A stretch of 33,303 bases of DNA from Perkinsus marinus ATCC 50983 (taxonomy: Eukaryota > Perkinsozoa > Perkinsida > Perkinsidae). The DNA lies in contig NW_003216446.1 in assembly GCF_000006405.1 (NCBI RefSeq), positions 71,209 through 104,511 on the forward strand, given 5' to 3'. Shown here piece by piece: positions 30,547 to 33,303 of the stretch (position 1 is its first letter; every line of letters starts with the position of its first letter). The position numbers and the translations under genes are program-made. The notes beneath the pieces were generated by a model. The model searched no databases. It was not told where the DNA came from and was given only the letters and a program-made list of their open reading frames with translations.

Positions 30547-30603
30547 AAACTTGGGGTAACCCGTGACGCTTCAGTGCGTATTACGGGAGGTGTGTGTCGT
30601 GGT

Positions 30604-30625
30604 AGACTAAATTAGTCTGACTAAT
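30604..30625. repeat. 14-nt inverted self-copy insertion, copy B only (M6 gactaa)
   Basis: Perfect fit. Cores lie at 30605-30610 and 30619-30624, inverted core ttagtc at 30612-30617, flanks a and t. Copy A has the exact empty site at 8288-8295. Confidence 0.97.
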
Positions 30626-30673
30626 GGTATCTCAGAGACCTGAATCGGGTCTCGTACTATCAGTGATAGTCGG

Positions 30674-30714
30674 GCTTCGTTGCGTAGTGATAGCATATCA
30701 CTACGCAATGAAGC
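30674..30714. repeat. 19-bp inverted repeat with 3-nt loop
   Basis: Arms 30674-30692 and 30696-30714 pair with one mismatch. Copy A has a more diverged form at about 8343-8380. Copy C has only the right-hand sequence, so the left arm arose by inverted copying after C split off. Confidence 0.82.
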
Positions 30715-31025
30715 TAAGCTGGGGATAAAAAGTTTCCGTAGCTGCTCCGCAACGGAACTGGTCGTTCTTCTGTAGAACATCTACATATCGAAGCGCGACG
30801 AATTAGTGACGCAGTTCAACTTGAGAGGCAAACACCTATTTTGTAGAGGAAATAGTACTACAGGGATGCCGTGTCGCTGTAGCAGTTCGTCGCCGACGTA
30901 AATATGAAGTTGAGACCTGAAGTTGAGAAACATGCATCCACCCCACGAGACCAATCGACACCCCCAATCGCAGTAGATAAGGTTGACGAGCAAGATTACC
31001 GTGTAGTCGATGAGATTATGCTCCT

Positions 31026-31847
31026 GTCAATTCCTCCCGATTGTCACTCCTAGATCCAAGAGACAGTAAATAGCATCTTGTTGAGTCATCACGACAATGC
31101 TATCAGTTGTATGTCTTTACTTTTCCACCAAACTTGCTATCGGTGCCTCCACGCGACGCCATGCGTGCTGTCCCCAAGCAGAAGGGCGTCACGCCATTGA
31201 TCATGGCATCTTTTTCCCATTATGTCTCTACTACTCTGCCTGTTGATTATGGCATCTATTAACGGTAATGACTTGAGTACTGAAGTAGTTGGGGATGATC
31301 TATTACGTACCTCTGCTGGAATAAGAAGTTCCGGAGTTACACCGATACCCCATTGTGTAGCGATATAGTGGTTTGGGTGGTTGCCACGGGGAAAACCATG
31401 ATCCGCACTATTTGCGGCGACTAAACACACCTGAGAGTTGACACTCTGGTGCTGTTGGTTTTCTCGATGGCGCCTTTCACATCATCGTCGCATATGTAAG
31501 TCATAGTTCGAGCTCTGGTCTAAACCAAATACATTATGACAGAACTGACGATGCAATAACGGCCCTTATACCTCTAGAGGGTGCAGGTGGCCGGGAGAAG
31601 CCTCGTACGTATCCCATCAGATGCTGAGTTCCAGCAACTGGGCCTCTCCGAGTGAGAAGTTTTAGCGTCCCGGCGAGCGCTCGACTAATCTAGCGCTCTT
31701 TGTGTATTGTGATATATTCATATCTCGCTCATCTTGTGATTCATATTTTATTGTGATTCATATTTCGCTTTTATGCAAATTGCATAAATCGTGCATGTCC
31801 ATGGAAGTTAATTACGTTGTAACACTCATCACTCACATCTCTTTGTG
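31026..31847. other. gene-less stretch
   Basis: No gene recognised. tgattatggcatct-like words are repeated at about 31200 and 31244, and ttgtgattcatatt is repeated at 31734-31768. A 9-1-9 palindrome lies at about 31772-31790. Confidence 0.4.
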
Positions 31848-32996
31848 TTAACCGTCTACATGGGAGATGCTCAAACCCATATAGTCATTATGTCTGATGA
31901 CCTCAGAAAATGCATTCACCATAGCAGCACGGTCGTCGACTTGATCAGGAATACAACGAACCAACGCGCTCGAAGAATATTCGCCAAACCTTAACTGCAT
32001 AGCACCCATACTAGAACATAACATCAAACCAGGCAGGATAACGCCACCCATAATCAACCTTAGCAGCGACACATTGTCCTCAACACTAATAGTATCCATA
32101 CGCATTGAGGTCAAAGCAGAAGCTGCAGCCACGATTGCCGATTCAACTGGAGACGTGCTAGGCAACACGCTATAGGAGACATTGAGGCGGGGGAAGTCGT
32201 AAGTGGTTCTTGGACCAAGCGTACCCAACAAGGGGTGCGCTGGGTCAGGAGCCCAATTCGCGCCGGCGTCATAGTAGTCAAACCCGCACAAAAAGCTGAG
32301 AGCGAAGCTATAGCCAGCATCAATCGCGTCAACGTCCGGCAAGACACGAGCAGGCACGTCAACACACTTTCTGATCCCCGCCCACAAAGCATCATTTGTT
32401 ATTTCGTCGCCGGCAGGTGCAATAATATCGCCACCCTGTCCCTCGGCCCAGCCGCGGCCCAATCCGCCGGCTGCCAAAGCCTCAGCACCCACAATTGTCC
32501 ATGGTGTGCCACCCCAGCGAGGACTAGTTATCAAAAACTTACCTATAGCCACCGCCTCGGGCCCTAATAACACATTCATAATAGCCAACTCACTCGTCGA
32601 CAAATTATGCTCCATAGCATCGATCATCAAGCGTTCACCCGAACGAAACTAATTGATATTGGTCTCTAGATAACTCAAATACTCATTGCGAGGTACACCG
32701 TTGACATTTGGCAGCGCACCAGGCAGCCTGGTTGGCATAAAGGTTGTGCTATTTTTCCATCCGGAAATTTCCGGAAGGAAATTTGCAAGAAAAATAAATG
32801 ATGGAAAAATAGGGAAAAATAACACCATCTCTCGCCTTTTCTTTCCGCTGGAATCCATCAACTCTCGAGCGATGTATGCCCGGGCAAAGCGAGTAAATCT
32901 CCGACTATTATGCAGAGTACATCTAAGATGTAACATCTTCGGGAACACCTCTTGACAAAAGGCTTCTGTGCATATGCCCGACAAATCTTGATCCAC
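31848..32996 (-). pseudogene. unrecognised long open frame interrupted by one TAG
   Basis: The minus-strand frame runs from 32996 to a stop at 31848-31850, broken only by TAG at 32649-32651. The part after the stop is 260 codons, Ala/Gly-rich, with segments LMIDAMEHNLSTSELAIMNV, LGPEAVAIGKFLITSPRWGG, YDFPRLNVSYSVLPS and RLIMGGVILPGLMLCSSMGA. The part before it, from about MPTRLPGALPNVNGVPRNEY, reads in the same frame. Its far upstream end overlaps ggaaggaaat-type repeat sequence and a 14-nt insertion, so the true start is probably the Met of MPTRLPG at about 32737. No domain is recognised. A structural or capsid-like protein of a retroelement or an endogenised virus is a guess from composition alone; a host gene with TAG mutated or read through is equally open. 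Confidence 0.5.
32918..32939. repeat. 14-nt inverted self-copy insertion (M6 acatct)
   Basis: Perfect fit. Cores lie at 32919-32924 and 32933-32938, inverted core agatgt at 32926-32931, flanks t and t. It lies upstream of the minus-strand frame at 31848-32740. Confidence 0.93.
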
Positions 32997-33035
32997 GAGC
33001 CACTCGTGGCAAGGGTATGAGAATCACATTGTATA

Positions 33036-33068
33036 CCACATTTTCTCTCATAATGAGAGAAAATGTGG
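33036..33068. repeat. perfect 16-bp palindrome with 1-nt centre
   Basis: Arms 33036-33051 and 33053-33068 around a at 33052. No third copy of the arm is present. Confidence 0.95.
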
Positions 33069-33263
33069 CTCACAATGTTCTCGACTTTGACTCATGACAT
33101 AAATGCCATGATTTAATGGGTTGCGTTTAGTGAATCGTAATCGATTTTGTCTCGAAGAATACATAGAGCCTAGTACTTCATGAAGTCTCAACGATTTCGT
33201 CGCGGCAAACGACACTTTGAAGACACGGAGGAATGCTCCAGGGTAGAAGAGTACCACAGGCGG

Positions 33264-33285
33264 ACAGTGAATCACTGTCAGTGAT
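33264..33285. repeat. 14-nt inverted self-copy insertion (M6 cagtga)
   Basis: Perfect fit. Cores lie at 33265-33270 and 33279-33284, inverted core tcactg at 33272-33277, flanks a and t. Confidence 0.93.
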
Positions 33286-33303
33286 ATTCGAGAGAGTACT
33301 AAT

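Larger units (their letters stand above)
26757..31025 (-). mobile_element. dispersed repeat copy B, retroelement-like, interrupted
   Basis: Matches copy A from atacccaagctcg to gattatgctcct, and carries a 725-bp fold-back element at 29615-30339 that A lacks. The minus-strand gag-like relic shares its TAA and TGA stops with copy A. A and B therefore descend from an already broken copy, by segmental duplication or by mobilisation in trans. Confidence 0.82.

Noticed and set aside
1-33303. The 14-nt structures as sequencing or assembly artefacts
   Set aside because: Several are shared between diverged paralogues, some carry substitutions that accumulated later, and one restores a reading frame when removed. 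Read-level confirmation would still be useful.
1-33303. The 14-nt structures as transcription factor sites or tiny mobile elements
   Set aside because: The cores differ at every locus and nothing in the insert is constant; the content is always taken from the target.

Overview
The window looks like nuclear DNA of a eukaryote, probably a protist. Its two recognisable protein genes (a BED-finger hAT transposase and a cathepsin B-like protease) can only be read after removing GT-AG introns. The rest is transposon remnants, satellites and non-coding DNA. No rRNA, tRNA, CRISPR or bacterial operon structure was seen. The species cannot be fixed from sequence alone; an alveolate such as a perkinsid is only a guess.

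Layout. 1-3200: gene-poor, with palindromes. 3229-3900: a 48/49-bp tandem array. 5204-8674: repeat copy A, carrying a broken minus-strand gag-like relic. 9190-11140: a satellite of about 124 bp. 11211-12401: a non-autonomous hAT-like element with TAGGGTGGC ends and an 8-bp target duplication. 15400-15641: a second gag fragment, unrelated in sequence. 16546-19733: the hAT transposase gene. 20552-22110: partial repeat copy C. 23604-25593: the cathepsin B-like gene. 26757-31025: repeat copy B, interrupted at 29615-30339 by a fold-back element with 196-bp inverted ends and a TA target duplication; the empty site is preserved in copy A. 31848-32996: an unrecognised minus-strand reading frame broken by one TAG.

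Main discovery. Scattered through the window is a recurring 22-nt structure with constant geometry: l-M6-r'-M6'-l'-M6-r. M6 is any 6-mer, l and r are single flanking bases, and primes mark complements. It equals a 14-nt insertion in which an 8-bp stretch (l-M6-r) was copied in inverted orientation between two copies of its own 6-bp core. I found 24 loci that fit perfectly (23 independent, because one is shared by copies A and B) and over a dozen with one or two mismatches. By chance about 33303/4^14, or roughly 0.0001, perfect matches are expected. The three copies A, B and C show filled and empty alleles at the same sites. In one case removing the 14 nt rejoins the gag-like frame, and in another a second event sits inside the first. 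The insert contains no constant sequence: it is made from the target. This points to a specific mutational or enzymatic process rather than a conventional mobile element.

The genes do not form a pathway. The hAT transposase could in principle mobilise the hAT-like non-autonomous element, but matching ends were not found around the transposase gene.
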